This document shows, piece after piece, positions 6,996 through 17,119 of a stretch of DNA of 64,000 nucleotides; the first letter of the stretch is position 1; each line of letters begins with the position of its first letter. Source of the DNA: Alcaligenaceae bacterium (GTDB lineage Bacteria > Pseudomonadota > Gammaproteobacteria > Burkholderiales > Burkholderiaceae_B); assembly GCA_013416395.1 (NCBI GenBank), contig JACCEP010000002.1:310001-374000 (forward strand), written 5' to 3'. A program made the translations under genes and the position numbers. The notes below the pieces were generated by a model, which was not told where the DNA came from, did not search any database, and was given only the letters and a program-made list of their open reading frames with translations.

Positions 6996-9900
6996 ATGAA
7001 CATTGCGTCCTTATTTCTGCGTACGCGTCGATCTGCTGCTTCACCCTGGAGTGATAAAACTCCTGTCCGAAATGAACTCTTTGGTGCAGAGCGGCTTTGG
7101 CAACACGCGCACGGGCTTGCCGTCGCTCAGACGGTAGCACAGCGTCCGCTGCGTGTACTCCCTTTGTCCAAACGGTTGGATCAGAATGCATCTGTGCTGC
7201 TCGCTGCGTATCGCGCGAGCGCCACAGAACTCGAGAACGGAAATGGTGTCGAGCCGGCCGCAGAATGGTTGCTCGACAACTATCATGTGGTCGAAGAGCA
7301 GATTCGCCAGATCCGCAAAGATCTGCCCCCCGGCTTTTATCGACAACTGCCCAAGCTGGCCACCGGGCCTTTCGAGGGGTATCCGCGAGTATTGGGCATT
7401 GCGTGGGCGTTCGTCGCGCACACCGACAGCAACTTTGATCCGGAAACCATGGCCAGCTTTATTGCTGCCTATCAAGCTGTTCAGCCGCTCACGATTGGCG
7501 AGCTATGGGCGATTGCCATCACGCTGCGCATCGTTCTTGTCGAGAATCTGCGTCGTCTGGCTGATGAGCTGGGCGCAGCGCGCAAAGCCAGGGTAGAGGC
7601 GGATAATCTGGCTAACCGTATGCTCAAGTCCGAAGAAGAAAGCGCCATTGTCGACATCAATGCACTGACGCGTGAATATGGCGTTTTGTCCGAGATGTTT
7701 GCCGCGCAGCTCGCCAAGCGCTTGCGTAATTTGGACCCTGATAAAACGCCGGCGCTTGACTGGTTGGAACAACGCCTGGAGCAGCAGGGCAGCTCGGTTG
7801 ACGCTGTGGTGCAGAAAGCACTGCAGCGGCAGGGAACCTCCAATGTTAGTGTTCGCAACATCATCACCAGTATGCGTCTGATCTCTGACATAGACTGGGC
7901 TGACTGGTTTGAAAGCGTGAGTCTGGTTGACGAAAAGCTGCGCCTGCACAGCGCCTTTGCGACCATGGATTTTGCCACGCGCGATCGGTATCGGAAATCC
8001 ATAGAACAGCTTGCGCGCGGCTCGGACGTCAGCGAGCTTGACGTCGCACAGGCTGTGCTGGATGCGGCGGGCAAGGATGTGGGTGCGGGTAGTCTGGCTA
8101 AAGAAAGAGAACGTCGTGCTGATCCCGGCTATTACCTTCTTGCTGGAGGCCGTGCCGCGCTGGAGGCTACACTTTCTTACAAGCCGGATTGGCGCTTGCG
8201 CATCAGTCGGCTGACTATACGCTGTGGCATAGCGGGGTATCTGGGTGCGATTCTAGGGGTAAGTGCACTGTTTACCGGCTTTGTCGTCTGGATGTGGAAG
8301 GATTCTGGCATTTCTGTGGGTGAACTCGGGCTTTTTCTTGCACTGGGCTTTATTCCTCTTACAGAATTTGTCACCGCACTAATGAATCGAATGGTCACCT
8401 GGAGTGTTGGGGCAGCGGTGTTGCCAGGCCTTGATTTGACGCGAGGCGTGCCTGAACAGTTTCGTACGCTGGTCGCAGTGCCCACATTGCTTAGCAGTAA
8501 GGCAGATCTGCTGGCAGACATTGAAAACCTTGAAGTGCATTATCTGTCGGGGAGCGGTGGCGATTTGACGTATGCCCTGTTGACGGATGGGGTGGATGCT
8601 GACACGCCAACGACGCCTGCCGATACTGAGATTCTGGCAGCAGGCGTAGCAGCCATAACGGTGCTGAACCAGAAATACGGGGCGGGGCTGGCAGGAAGCC
8701 GATTTCTTCTGCTGCATCGTAGCCGTCGCTATAACCCTGGCGAAGGGAAATGGATGGGGTGGGAGCGCAAGCGCGGCAAGCTGCATGAACTGAATCGCCT
8801 GTTACGCGGTGCTGTCGACACCACGTATGTGGCTGTAGCTGGGTTGTCACAGCAGGTGCCAGTTGGTGTGCGGTACGTAATAACACTTGATTCCGACACA
8901 CGCCTGCCCCGTGATGCTGCTCAAAGGCTAGTCGGGAAAATGGCACACCCACTAAACTGGCCGAGCATTGAGTCATCGGTGTCCGATCCAACGCTCAAGC
9001 GTGTGGTTCACGGCCACGCCATTCTTCAGCCTCGGGTGACGCCTTCTCTGCCCATGCGTAGGGAGGGCTCTGCATACCAACGCTTGTACTCAAGCCCGGC
9101 GGGCCTGGACCCATACGCAGCTGCCGTATCGGACGTGTACCAAGACCTTTTTGGTGAAGGGTCGTACACCGGAAAAGGCATTTATGACATTGATGCTTTT
9201 GAATTGGCCTTGGCAGGGCGAGTACCTGATAACACCATGCTCAGTCATGATCTGTTTGAGGGCGTTTTTGCCCGCGCAGGTCTGGCCTCAGATGTAGAAG
9301 TGGTAGAGGCGTTTCCGAGTCGTTACGACGTGGCTTCCAAACGTTTGCACCGTTGGACGCGGGGCGACTGGCAACTGCTGCCATGGTTGTTTGTGCGGCA
9401 TGATGGCGGCTATGCCGTGCCGGCAGTTGGCCGAGGGAAGATGTTCGACAACCTGCGGCGATCGACACGGGCGCCTCTGACGTTTCTCGCGCTGGGTGCG
9501 GCGTGGTTATTGCCGCTGCCAAGCGCGCTGCTGGCTACACTTCTCATTCTTTTTTACTTGCTCATTCCTGCGCTGATGCCCACATTTTTTGCGGTAGTTT
9601 CACGGCGTGGCGGCATACTTGTTCGAAATCGCCTGCTTGTCTTTGGCAAGGACCTTGCCTTGGCCTGTGAGCAGGTCTTGCTGTCTGTTATCTTGTTGCC
9701 AGATCTGGCATGGAAGATGACAGACGCCATCACTCGCTCTCTGTGGCGTACGTTTGTGACGCACCGCCATATGCTCGAATGGACGACGGCGGCCCAATCA
9801 GCCGGGTCGGCGCGCTTGAATATTGCCGGTTTCTATCGGTGGATGTGGCCCAGTCTCGTCATTGTTCTGGTCATGGCTGTACTGGTGCGGGCGCTTGAGC

Positions 9901-12900
9901 CGACATCCTGGCCACTGGTGCTGACATTTACCCTTCTATGGCTGGCTGCACCAGCCTGCGCATGGTGGGTGAGCCGTCCTCGTACGCTGGCACCGCAGCT
10001 GGTTTTGCAAGAATCAACAGCCGCGTCGTTGCGTCGAACAGCACGACGCACATGGCGTTTTTTTGAGGTCTTCGTCACCGCAGATGACTGCTGGCTACCT
10101 CCAGATAATTTCCAGGAAACGCCCAGGCCTGAGCTTGCGCGCCGTACATCACCCACCAATATGGGTATGTACCTGCTTTCGGCTGTAGCCGCCCGCGACT
10201 TTGGCTGGGCCGGTACGGAGCGCACGGTTGAGCGACTCGAGGCTACGCTCGGCACCATGCAGAAACTTCAACGCTACAACGGGCATTTTTTCAACTGGTA
10301 CGCGACGGATGATATGCATGTGCTGGAGCCGGCTTATGTTTCGTCGGTTGACAGCGGTAATTTGGCGGGTCATTTGATTGCATTGGCCAATGCGTGTGAG
10401 GAGTGGGTGGGCAACATGACCGCATCGCAGGCCCGCAACGGCCTGGTCGATAACCTGGTGTTGGCTCGCGAAGCCTTATCGCGGTTTCCGGGTGCGGGTG
10501 GCATCAGGCTAAGGCAGCTTGAGGCAGTACTGGAAGAGTTAGGTCTGCAATTGAGCGGTTCTCTTCCCTTGCCAATGCTGCTGCCTATGCTGGGCCGGCT
10601 GTGCGATAAAGCGGTTCGCACAGCGAAAATGGTTGTACCAGCTGTTGCTGATGATGATAATGACGCTGTCGATCTGTTGTTCTGGATTACGGCGCTGCAA
10701 GAGGGCGTGCGAGAACATGCAGATGACGTGAATGCAGCCAGCGATACAGCGTCACTGAACGCACGGCTACAAGCCGTGGCGCACTCTGCGCGCAGTATGG
10801 CTGTTGCCATGGATTTCTCATTTTTGTTCGATCCAGATCGCAAATTACTGTCTATTGGTTACTCGTTGGCGGACAACAGCCTGGACGCCAGTTGTTACGA
10901 TCTACTGGCGTCGGAGTCCAGGCTTGCCAGTTTTTTTGCCATTGCCAAAGGTGATGTGCCCACCCGCCATTGGCAGCGTCTGGGCCGAAGCGCGACCCCG
11001 GTAGGGCGCGGATCTGCGCTTATATCGTGGTCGGGGTCGATGTTTGAGTACCTTATGCCATCGCTGGTCATGCGTGCTCCCATTGGCAGCCTGCTTGAGC
11101 AGACCAGCCGGCTTGTCGTGCAGCGTCAGCAAGACTACGGCGCATTGCTCGGCTTGCCCTGGGGCGTTTCAGAATCGGCCTTCAATGCACGCGATTTGGC
11201 ATTTACCTACCAGTACTACAATTTTGGTGTGCCAGGGCTGGGACTCAAGCGTGGCTTGTCTCAGGATAAGGTAGTGGCTCCCTACGCGACGGGGCTGGCC
11301 GCCATGGTTGACCCCGAAAATGCCTGGAAAAACTACAGGCGGCTCGCTAACGAAGGCGCATTAGGACGTTATGGTTTTCATGAGGCGCTCGACTACACCC
11401 CCTCGCGTCTAAGCGAGGATCAGACTGTGGCAATTGTGCGCAGCTTTATGGCGCACCATCAGGGCATGACGGTCGTTGCCCTCGCCAACGCCTTGCTTAA
11501 TGGTCAGATGCGCAGGCGTTTTCATCGCGAACCCATGATTCGCGCTTGCGAGCTGTTGCTGCAAGAGCGCGTGCCGCGCGATGTTCCGGTGGCACATCCC
11601 AGAGCTGAAGAGGTGAAAGCCTCTGTTGCGCCGACTGATGGAGGATCTATGATTACGCGACGTTTTGATCGACTGCCTGCAGGGCCGCCGGCCGTTCATA
11701 TGCTGTCCAACGGACGCTATACGGTTATGTTAACCACCGCAGGCGGTGGCTTTAGCCGTTGGGGAAACATCGCCATTACGCGCTGGCGTCCCGACCCAAC
11801 CCGAGACCACTGGGGTTCGTTTGTTTTCATGCGCGACATGCAACGTGGCACGGTTTGGTCGTCGGCACCTAACCCCGACATCGTAGGCACGGTGCGCATG
11901 CAGATCGACTTTACGGAAGACAAAGCCGACTTCATGCATCGTGACGGGTCTCTTGCTACATCTACACAGGTTGTCGTGTCGGGCGAAGATGACGGAGAAG
12001 TCAGACGCGTATCGCTGGTCAATAGCGGACGCCGGCCACGTGATGTGGAACTTACCTCGTATTCCGAGCTGGTGCTGGCCCCGCCGGCAGCCGACAACGC
12101 CCACCCCGCGTTCTCCAAAATGTTTGTGGTGACTGAGTACCTGACTGAATTCGGCGCACTGATCGCGACCCGCCGTTCACGATCTCCTGACGAGCCGAGT
12201 GTATGGGCCGCCCATTTTGCGGTGGTGGAAGGTGATGTCATTGCGCCCATACAGTATGAAACGGATAGGGCGCGGTTTCTCGGCCGATGTGACAATGGCG
12301 TGGTGCCAGGCAGAGTCATGCGCGGGGAGGCATTATCGGACACCGTTGGTACGGTGCTCGATCCTGTTTTTTCGCTGCGATACTGTGTCCGGATCAGGCC
12401 AGGGCGGTCGGTGCGTGTTGCATTCTGGACCCTGGCCGCACCATCACGTGAAGCGCTGCTCAATCTTATTGACATCCATCACGATCACAGTGCCTTTGAT
12501 CGGGCCAAGACGCTTGCGTGGACACAGGCGCAAGTGCAGCTGCGACACCTGGGTGTTCAGGCTGAAGAAGCCGCATCGTTCCAGCAGTTGGCTGCCCCGT
12601 TGTTGTACCCCGACTCCCGTTTCAGGGTTGCATCAGATCTGATTGTGCATGGAGCAGGAAGCCAGTCTGGGTTGTGGCCTCATGGCATCTCTGGCGATCT
12701 GCCTATTGTGCTGGTCCGCATGGATGATGCGGAGGATATGCCGTTGATCAGGCAGCTCTTGCGCGCTCACGAATACTGGCGCATGAAGGGCCTGTCGGTG
12801 GATCTTGTCATTATTAATGAACGTGCATCGTCGTATGTGCAAGACGTGCAAAATGGCGTCGAGACAGCGGTGCGCAGCAGCCAGGCACGGCCCCGGCTAG

Positions 12901-15596
12901 GTGATGCACTCGCAAAAGGTGCAGTGTATGCGTTGCGCGCAGACCTGATGACTTTGCAAGCACGTGAGTTGATTCAGTCTATTGCCCGTATTGTCTTGCT
13001 TGCGCGTCATGGTCTGGTGGCAGAGCAACTCGGCCGGATTGCAGAGTCTTCGCCCCGGGCAGGCGCCGAAGCGAAGGCGGTGTTGGTGCGGCTGGCGGCG
13101 GCTATGTCTGACAGTCATTCAGTCAGACAACGCTCTGTCGCATCTTCCTCACCTGATAGCGTCGGCTCGGCCAAGATAGCGAGAAAATCAACACTTGAAT
13201 ATGACAACGGTCTGGGTGGCTTTGGCCTGGATGGTAAAGAATATGTTGTCATGCTTGATGGCGCGCGTACAACACCGCTTCCCTGGATTAACGTTATCGC
13301 CAACCGGGGTTTTGGTTTCCAGGTGTCCGCAGAGGGCAGTGGTTACACATGGGCGGGTAACAGTCAAAATAACCAGCTAACCCCCTGGTCCAATGACCCT
13401 GTGCAAGATGCGCCCGGTGAAGTGTTTTACCTGTGCGACAAGAATAATGGCGATGTCTGGAGCCCCACAGCCGCACCAATACGCCATCACACGCCTTATA
13501 TTGCCCGCCACGGTCATGGCTACAGCGTGTTTGAGCACGAGTATGAGCAAATTGCATCAACATTGTTGCAGTATGTGCCCTGGAATGATCCCGTCAAAAT
13601 ATCCAGGTTGCGGCTAACCAATAATTCGGAGCAGCGCCGTCGGCTGTCTGTCACAGCTTATACAGAGTGGGTATTGGGCACCTCACGCGCTGATACGGCG
13701 CCATTTCTCATTACGCACGTGGATTCCGAGACGGGAGCAATGTTTGCCAGAAACCCATGGAGTCTGAACAACGCGGGTCAAATTGCGTTCGTAGATCTGT
13801 TGGGTCTTCAGAGCGCATGGACCGCTGATCGTCGTGAGTTTCTCGGCGACAACGGCAGCATGGCAGCGCCCATGGCGTTGGTCAGTGCCGAGAAGCTTTC
13901 GGGGCGCTGCGGGGCGGCTCTGGATCCGTGTGCCGCATTGCAGTGCGAAATCTGGCTTGAAAGCGGTGAGTCGGTGGAGCTTGTCGCGTTGCTCGGGCAG
14001 GCTGATTCGGAAGACGAGGCACGCAAATGGGTGACCCGTTACCGTGGGGCTGATCTGGATGCTGTGCTGGATGAGGTTAAAGCCAACTGGGAGAAAACCC
14101 TGGGCACCATCCAGGTAAAGACGCCCGATCGCGCGATGGACCTGATGTTAAATGGCTGGTTGCAATATCAAACCATTGCGTGTCGCATGTGGGCGCGTTC
14201 AGCCTTTTACCAGGCCAGTGGTGCCTATGGGTTTCGTGATCAGTTGCAAGACAGTATGGCACTCATGTTCAGCATGCCTGAGGTGGCGCGCGCACAGCTT
14301 CTGCGGGCTGCATCCCGCCAGTTTCCAGAAGGTGATGTGCAGCACTGGTGGTTGCCGAAAACGGGGCAGGGGGTGCGCACGCGCATTTCTGATGACAAGG
14401 TCTGGCTGGCTTACGCGGCAGCCAATTATGTTTTGCGTAGCGGCGATGAGACCGTGCTGGAAGAGCCTCTGGCTTTTTTGGAGGGACCTGCATTGCTGGA
14501 TGGTGAACACGATGCCTTTTATCAGCCCACGCTTTCTACCGAGACGGCTTCGTTGTTCGAACACTGCGCCCGTGGGCTGGATTTGTGCCTGGACTTGACG
14601 GGTGAACACGGCCTGCCCCTGATGGGTACGGGTGACTGGAATGACGGTATGAGTCGTGTCGGTGAGCTTGGGCGTGGTGAAAGTGTGTGGCTGGGGTGGC
14701 TGCTGTTGCGTACACTTGCGCTGTTCGAGCCTATGGCCCGCGAGCGCGACCCGGTTCGCGCTGAACGGTGGCGCCAGCATGCCGGTGACCTGGCCAAGGC
14801 CATCGAAGCCCATGCATGGGAGGGGCAATGGTATCGCCGCGCAACCTTTGACGATGGCACCTGGCTAGGCACAACTGACAGTGAAGCGTGTCAGATTGAT
14901 TCGATTGCCCAATCGTGGGCCGTTTTATCGGAGGCGGCGGTGCCTGACCGGGCAGCCAAGGCCATGGCAAGTTTTGACCGCATGCTTGTACGACACAACG
15001 ACAGGCTCGCGCTGCTGTTTACGCCGCCTTTTGATGCGCCCAGTCGTGATCCGGGCTACATCAAAGGTTATCCGCCCGGCCTGCGTGAAAACGGAGGGCA
15101 GTATACCCATGCCGCGATGTGGGCGGTACTGGCCTACGCACGGCAGGGTGATGGCGACAAGGCGGCTGATCTGTTCGCATTGCTTAACCCGATCAATCAC
15201 GCACGCACCCCTGAAGCGATTGAACGTTATCAGGTTGAGCCCTATGTGGTTGCGGCAGACGTGTATTCGGTTGCCCCGCATGTAGGACGGGGCGGCTGGA
15301 CATGGTATACCGGCTCAGCGGCCTGGATGTACCGTGCCGGTATTGAAGGCATACTGGGCTTGCAGCGTGAAGGGCGCGCTGTTGCACTTTCACCATGTAT
15401 ACCACTTGCCTGGCCGGGCTTTGAGGCCCGTCTGCACCTGGACGACACCCACTACCACATTGTTGTGGAGCATCGCAGTGGCCTGGGCCAAGGCGTTACA
15501 CATGCGCACAGCGATGATCTTGTTTTTGAATGCTCGCAGGGGCGGGTGTTGCTGCCGCTGGATGGCGGCCGACACACCGTTATTGTCAGTATTTGA
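6996..15596 (+). CDS. Cyclic beta-1,2-glucan synthase (GT84/GH94)
   Basis: A 2866-aa inner-membrane enzyme of the NdvB/ChvB type, which makes cyclic beta-1,2-glucans from UDP-glucose and releases them to the periplasm. In order: a soluble N-terminal region (about 1-400), membrane segments (about 405-470), a glycosyltransferase domain with ITLDSDTRLP (DxD, about 630) and LHRWTRGDW (about 780), more membrane segments (about 830-875 and 950-995), a glycoamylase-like domain (SWSGSMFEYLMP about 1345; MAHHQGM about 1485), and two C-terminal phosphorylase-like parts ending in a GH94 catalytic domain with GTGDWNDGM (about 2545). Length matches the family (about 2800-2900). The gene stands alone; no exporter (ndvA) is adjacent. 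It ends 3 bases from the convergent entA stop. Confidence 0.93.
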   Translation: MNIASLFLRTRRSAASPWSDKTPVRNELFGAERLWQHAHGLAVAQTVAQRPLRVLPLSKRLDQNASVLLAAYRASATELENGNGVEPAAEWLLDNYHVVEEQIRQIRKDLPPGFYRQLPKLATGPFEGYPRVLGIAWAFVAHTDSNFDPETMASFIAAYQAVQPLTIGELWAIAITLRIVLVENLRRLADELGAARKARVEADNLANRMLKSEEESAIVDINALTREYGVLSEMFAAQLAKRLRNLDPDKTPALDWLEQRLEQQGSSVDAVVQKALQRQGTSNVSVRNIITSMRLISDIDWADWFESVSLVDEKLRLHSAFATMDFATRDRYRKSIEQLARGSDVSELDVAQAVLDAAGKDVGAGSLAKERERRADPGYYLLAGGRAALEATLSYKPDWRLRISRLTIRCGIAGYLGAILGVSALFTGFVVWMWKDSGISVGELGLFLALGFIPLTEFVTALMNRMVTWSVGAAVLPGLDLTRGVPEQFRTLVAVPTLLSSKADLLADIENLEVHYLSGSGGDLTYALLTDGVDADTPTTPADTEILAAGVAAITVLNQKYGAGLAGSRFLLLHRSRRYNPGEGKWMGWERKRGKLHELNRLLRGAVDTTYVAVAGLSQQVPVGVRYVITLDSDTRLPRDAAQRLVGKMAHPLNWPSIESSVSDPTLKRVVHGHAILQPRVTPSLPMRREGSAYQRLYSSPAGLDPYAAAVSDVYQDLFGEGSYTGKGIYDIDAFELALAGRVPDNTMLSHDLFEGVFARAGLASDVEVVEAFPSRYDVASKRLHRWTRGDWQLLPWLFVRHDGGYAVPAVGRGKMFDNLRRSTRAPLTFLALGAAWLLPLPSALLATLLILFYLLIPALMPTFFAVVSRRGGILVRNRLLVFGKDLALACEQVLLSVILLPDLAWKMTDAITRSLWRTFVTHRHMLEWTTAAQSAGSARLNIAGFYRWMWPSLVIVLVMAVLVRALEPTSWPLVLTFTLLWLAAPACAWWVSRPRTLAPQLVLQESTAASLRRTARRTWRFFEVFVTADDCWLPPDNFQETPRPELARRTSPTNMGMYLLSAVAARDFGWAGTERTVERLEATLGTMQKLQRYNGHFFNWYATDDMHVLEPAYVSSVDSGNLAGHLIALANACEEWVGNMTASQARNGLVDNLVLAREALSRFPGAGGIRLRQLEAVLEELGLQLSGSLPLPMLLPMLGRLCDKAVRTAKMVVPAVADDDNDAVDLLFWITALQEGVREHADDVNAASDTASLNARLQAVAHSARSMAVAMDFSFLFDPDRKLLSIGYSLADNSLDASCYDLLASESRLASFFAIAKGDVPTRHWQRLGRSATPVGRGSALISWSGSMFEYLMPSLVMRAPIGSLLEQTSRLVVQRQQDYGALLGLPWGVSESAFNARDLAFTYQYYNFGVPGLGLKRGLSQDKVVAPYATGLAAMVDPENAWKNYRRLANEGALGRYGFHEALDYTPSRLSEDQTVAIVRSFMAHHQGMTVVALANALLNGQMRRRFHREPMIRACELLLQERVPRDVPVAHPRAEEVKASVAPTDGGSMITRRFDRLPAGPPAVHMLSNGRYTVMLTTAGGGFSRWGNIAITRWRPDPTRDHWGSFVFMRDMQRGTVWSSAPNPDIVGTVRMQIDFTEDKADFMHRDGSLATSTQVVVSGEDDGEVRRVSLVNSGRRPRDVELTSYSELVLAPPAADNAHPAFSKMFVVTEYLTEFGALIATRRSRSPDEPSVWAAHFAVVEGDVIAPIQYETDRARFLGRCDNGVVPGRVMRGEALSDTVGTVLDPVFSLRYCVRIRPGRSVRVAFWTLAAPSREALLNLIDIHHDHSAFDRAKTLAWTQAQVQLRHLGVQAEEAASFQQLAAPLLYPDSRFRVASDLIVHGAGSQSGLWPHGISGDLPIVLVRMDDAEDMPLIRQLLRAHEYWRMKGLSVDLVIINERASSYVQDVQNGVETAVRSSQARPRLGDALAKGAVYALRADLMTLQARELIQSIARIVLLARHGLVAEQLGRIAESSPRAGAEAKAVLVRLAAAMSDSHSVRQRSVASSSPDSVGSAKIARKSTLEYDNGLGGFGLDGKEYVVMLDGARTTPLPWINVIANRGFGFQVSAEGSGYTWAGNSQNNQLTPWSNDPVQDAPGEVFYLCDKNNGDVWSPTAAPIRHHTPYIARHGHGYSVFEHEYEQIASTLLQYVPWNDPVKISRLRLTNNSEQRRRLSVTAYTEWVLGTSRADTAPFLITHVDSETGAMFARNPWSLNNAGQIAFVDLLGLQSAWTADRREFLGDNGSMAAPMALVSAEKLSGRCGAALDPCAALQCEIWLESGESVELVALLGQADSEDEARKWVTRYRGADLDAVLDEVKANWEKTLGTIQVKTPDRAMDLMLNGWLQYQTIACRMWARSAFYQASGAYGFRDQLQDSMALMFSMPEVARAQLLRAASRQFPEGDVQHWWLPKTGQGVRTRISDDKVWLAYAAANYVLRSGDETVLEEPLAFLEGPALLDGEHDAFYQPTLSTETASLFEHCARGLDLCLDLTGEHGLPLMGTGDWNDGMSRVGELGRGESVWLGWLLLRTLALFEPMARERDPVRAERWRQHAGDLAKAIEAHAWEGQWYRRATFDDGTWLGTTDSEACQIDSIAQSWAVLSEAAVPDRAAKAMASFDRMLVRHNDRLALLFTPPFDAPSRDPGYIKGYPPGLRENGGQYTHAAMWAVLAYARQGDGDKAADLFALLNPINHARTPEAIERYQVEPYVVAADVYSVAPHVGRGGWTWYTGSAAWMYRAGIEGILGLQREGRAVALSPCIPLAWPGFEARLHLDDTHYHIVVEHRSGLGQGVTHAHSDDLVFECSQGRVLLPLDGGRHTVIVSI

Positions 15597-15599
15597 AAG

Positions 15600-16385
15600 C
15601 TACTGATCCAGGGTGGCGCCGCCATCGACGCGCAGATCGTGCAGTGTAATGTGGCTGGCACGATCTGAAAGCAGAAACAGCACAGCGTCGGCGATTTCGT
15701 CAGGCATGGCGATTTTTTTCAGTGGTATGCCCAGGCGGTAGTGCTCGCCTGACCCGTCGATGACTGTCTGGGCCGAGCTGCCCGCTGCCCACATGGCTTG
15801 TTGCATGGGCGTATCGGTAGAACCTGGCGATACGACGTTAACGCGTATGCCAGCGTGTGCCAGCTCAAGCCCCAGGCAACGGCTAAGCTGAGTGACGGCC
15901 GCCTTGGAAGCGGCATAGGCACCCATGGCCATACGGGGCGCAGTTGCGGCGTTCGAACTGATGTTGACGATGGCACCTTTGCGGCGGGTTAGCATCTGCT
16001 TGGCAACGATGTGACACAAGTTGAAGACGCCGTTGGTATTGCAGGCGAAGGTACGCGCCCACTGGTCGGGGCTCAAGTCTGTAATTGCACCCATTTGCAG
16101 AATGCCTGCCGCACATACGAGTTTGTCGACCGGCCCCAGTTGACGCGTACCGTTGTCGACAGCCTGTGCGACGGCATTGAAATCGGCGACATCTACCGTT
16201 TCCAGGTAAAGCGCGTCTGGATAGCTGGACTGCCACGATTGCAGTGGTGTGATGTCGAGGTCGAGCGCTACAACGCGTGCCCCCTGATCCAGCAATTGTC
16301 GGGCGACGGCAGCGCCAATGCCACGGCCTGCGCCACTGACTACGACACACTGTTGGAAGAATTCTTGGGTGTTGACGGCGTTCAC
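15600..16385 (-). CDS. entA: 2,3-dihydro-2,3-dihydroxybenzoate dehydrogenase
   Basis: EntA oxidises 2,3-dihydro-2,3-dihydroxybenzoate to 2,3-dihydroxybenzoate with NAD+, completing the catechol building block. The 261-aa short-chain dehydrogenase shows GAGRGIG (residues 18-24), the conserved CAAGI, the active Ser in NISSNAA (about 143), and Tyr157-x-x-x-Lys161 in YAASK. I chose the GTG at 16385, which overlaps the entB stop as GTGA; the frame is open further upstream only inside entB. It is the last gene of the siderophore operon, and translational coupling to entB is likely. Confidence 0.92.
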   Translation of the reverse strand: MNAVNTQEFFQQCVVVSGAGRGIGAAVARQLLDQGARVVALDLDITPLQSWQSSYPDALYLETVDVADFNAVAQAVDNGTRQLGPVDKLVCAAGILQMGAITDLSPDQWARTFACNTNGVFNLCHIVAKQMLTRRKGAIVNISSNAATAPRMAMGAYAASKAAVTQLSRCLGLELAHAGIRVNVVSPGSTDTPMQQAMWAAGSSAQTVIDGSGEHYRLGIPLKKIAMPDEIADAVLFLLSDRASHITLHDLRVDGGATLDQ

Positions 16386-17050
16386 ACGTGTTCCTGGTGA
16401 AACGTTACGGGCAGCCTTGAGAGCTGGCCTTGCAGTCTGTCGGTGGTAACACATACCCCGCAGCGTTGTGATACATACTTGATTGCCATGGTCTGCTCTT
16501 CGGCTGAAAAGTCTGCCGTGGCATCGCTGATGAAAAATGGCTGGATGTCATTCATGAATGCGTCAAGCGCTGTGGTGAGGCAGCCAATATGAGCATAAAT
16601 GCCGGTAATGAGCAGTTGGTCGCGGCCTTGCTCTTGCATGAGCTGCTTGAGATCAGACCGGAAGAAAGCGCTATAGCGCCATTTGGTCTGAACGGTATCG
16701 TGCGGTGCGGGAGCCAGCTCGGCAATGATTTTTTCTTGGCCCGCATTGCGTGGATCGCTCAGGCCCGGCCCCCAGAAGTCAGTTAATAATGCTCTGTCTT
16801 GGGGCGGCTGCGTTGTAGGCTGCGCCGTGTAGATGACCGGTATGCCTTGAGCGTGACACAACTTGCGCAACTGCTGAATATGCCTGATCAAGGTAGGCAC
16901 GGGTTCGGCCTGCATATCGTATTTTTTAAGAAAATAGTATTGCATGTCATGGATTAGCAATACGGCCCGGTTGGACTCGGCAGTCCAGTCAGCCCTGTTT
17001 TCAACGTCAACCTGGGGCATTGAGTACGCAGCGATGGCGGGGATGCTCAC
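16382..17050 (-). CDS. entB: Isochorismatase (EntB isochorismate-lyase half only)
   Basis: Hydrolyses isochorismate to 2,3-dihydro-2,3-dihydroxybenzoate and pyruvate. The 222-aa protein has the catalytic Asp in [10 protein letters not shown] (Asp35), the DFWGPG segment, the lysine in TKWRYSAFF and the cysteine-bearing [14 protein letters not shown] loop. E. coli EntB (about 285 aa) carries a C-terminal aryl carrier domain; here that domain is absent and a free-standing carrier protein is encoded separately at 23917-24156, so EntB is split. It overlaps entA by four bases. Confidence 0.92.
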   Translation of the reverse strand: MSIPAIAAYSMPQVDVENRADWTAESNRAVLLIHDMQYYFLKKYDMQAEPVPTLIRHIQQLRKLCHAQGIPVIYTAQPTTQPPQDRALLTDFWGPGLSDPRNAGQEKIIAELAPAPHDTVQTKWRYSAFFRSDLKQLMQEQGRDQLLITGIYAHIGCLTTALDAFMNDIQPFFISDATADFSAEEQTMAIKYVSQRCGVCVTTDRLQGQLSRLPVTFHQEHV

Positions 17051-17072
17051 GGCTAAACTCCTTGTTTCATGG

Positions 17073-17111
17073 CAAAAAATGCAAGCCCGGCTGCCAGGAT
17101 AGCGGCCGGGC
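17073..17111 (-). terminator. Stem-loop with T-run between yncE-like gene and entB
   Basis: On the minus strand a 10-bp stem (GCCCGGCCGC/GCAGCCGGGC, one G-T pair, 7-base loop) is followed within 5 bases by a run of six T. Inside a co-directional operon this could be a partial terminator that lowers entB-entA transcription. It could also mean that entBA has its own promoter, but none is evident. Confidence 0.55.
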
Positions 17112-17119
17112 GGGGTGGA

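Noticed and set aside
11717-12475. A 252-codon minus-strand frame inside the glucan synthase gene
   Set aside because: It is antisense to a well-supported coding region and is Ser/Arg/Thr-rich in the way typical of shadow frames.
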